Program-made: the position numbers and the translations under genes
In this document: positions 5,463 to 5,772 of the stretch, one piece after another
Layout: each line of letters starts with the position of its first letter
How positions within the stretch are numbered: the first letter of the stretch is position 1
Source: JBOGEN01 sp050743265
GTDB lineage: Bacteria > Actinomycetota > Actinomycetes > JBOGEN01
Length of the DNA: 5,772 bases
Assembly (NCBI GenBank): GCA_050743265.1
Contig: JBOGEN010000159.1
Span: 1 to 5,772 of the forward strand
Direction: 5' to 3'
Notes under the pieces: model-generated
What the model saw: the letters and a program-made list of their open reading frames with translations, nothing else
What the model was told of the DNA's origin: nothing
Database searches by the model: none

Positions 5463-5772
5463 TCAGTTCGTGACGGAGTCGTCCAGCGCGGCCACGCCGG
5501 TGATGCGGTGCACCGCGAACGAGCGCACCTGGCCGCTGCGGTGGTCGTACGCCGTGAGGTGGCCGCCGTCCATCCGCAGCGCGTCGACCACCCGCTCGCT
5601 CGCCGCGCCCGCGTTGTCGACGTAGCCGATCCAGAGCGAGCGCCCTTCGGACGCGGCCTGCTGCAGCACGGCGACCGTCTCGGCGGTGGCCGTCCGGGGG
5701 AGCCCGCCGGGGCGTCCGGGGAGCTGGTCGAGGCGCTCGCGGGGGGCCGAGGAAGCGCGCTCGCCTGCCCGC
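5463..5772 (-). CDS. C-terminal part of a WYL-type helicase-associated protein (partial)
   Basis: The frame runs from the right window edge to a TGA at 5465-5463; 102 residues and the stop are visible. The first 30 or so are a Pro/Arg/Ala-rich linker. Then comes a WYL-like C-terminal domain: a helix ETVAVLQQAASEGR, the motif LWIGYVDNAG in place of canonical W-Y-L, the strand ERVVDALRMDGGHLTAYDH, then VRSFAVHRITGVAAL. This is the usual C-terminus of the actinobacterial helicase-associated protein (XPB-like N-terminal domain, winged helix, WYL-type end) commonly encoded beside XPB. WYL domains are thought to sense ligands or nucleic acid ends. The N-terminal body is outside the window, so a plain WYL regulator cannot be excluded. 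No internal start at 5669 is needed, because the frame stays open to the edge. Confidence 0.75.
   Translation of the reverse strand, partial: RAGERASSAPRERLDQLPGRPGGLPRTATAETVAVLQQAASEGRSLWIGYVDNAGAASERVVDALRMDGGHLTAYDHRSGQVRSFAVHRITGVAALDDSVTN

Noticed and set aside
4345..5625. 426-codon plus-strand open frame across permease, GNAT and WYL genes
   Set aside because: It conflicts with three recognised genes and is a low-complexity Arg/Ala/Gly/Val shadow.

Overview
The window is very GC-rich throughout, uses GTG as well as ATG starts, and has tightly packed genes with strong G/C bias at third codon positions. With a bacterial XPB helicase and its WYL-type partner protein also present, this points to an actinobacterium (Actinomycetota). 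The genus cannot be fixed from the sequence.

Layout, left to right. Positions 1-32 may hold the first codons of a minus-strand gene that runs off the left edge. Positions 33-384 contain no convincing gene; their right part carries several operator-like palindromes and a -10-like element. A small DUF4031 protein (385-684, +) converges on, and overlaps by 83 bp, an HD-domain phosphohydrolase-like gene (602-1303, -). The HD gene lies 6 nt downstream of a full-length XPB/Rad25-type DNA helicase (1310-2962, -), so XPB and HD form a two-gene transcription unit. A 112-bp divergent intergenic region separates XPB from a plus-strand pair. This pair is a stand-alone two-CBS (Bateman) protein (3075-3518) and a 12-TM-class SLC13/ArsB/NhaD-type permease (3515-4810), joined by an ATGA overlap. 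The permease end overlaps by 19 bp the end of a RimJ/RimL-like GNAT acetyltransferase (4792-5427, -). Upstream of the GNAT, on the same strand, is the C-terminal part of a WYL-type helicase-associated protein (5463 to the right edge).

How the genes may work together. XPB and the WYL/helicase-associated protein are a known actinobacterial neighbourhood pair with a presumed DNA-repair role. Here they are on the same strand but separated by the GNAT gene and by the oppositely oriented CBS-permease cassette. The CBS protein most likely acts as a nucleotide-sensing regulatory subunit for the permease, inferred from the translational coupling and the family. The HD protein, co-transcribed with XPB, could process a nucleotide or phosphoester, but its substrate is unknown. 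No mobile element, CRISPR array, tRNA or rRNA was seen.
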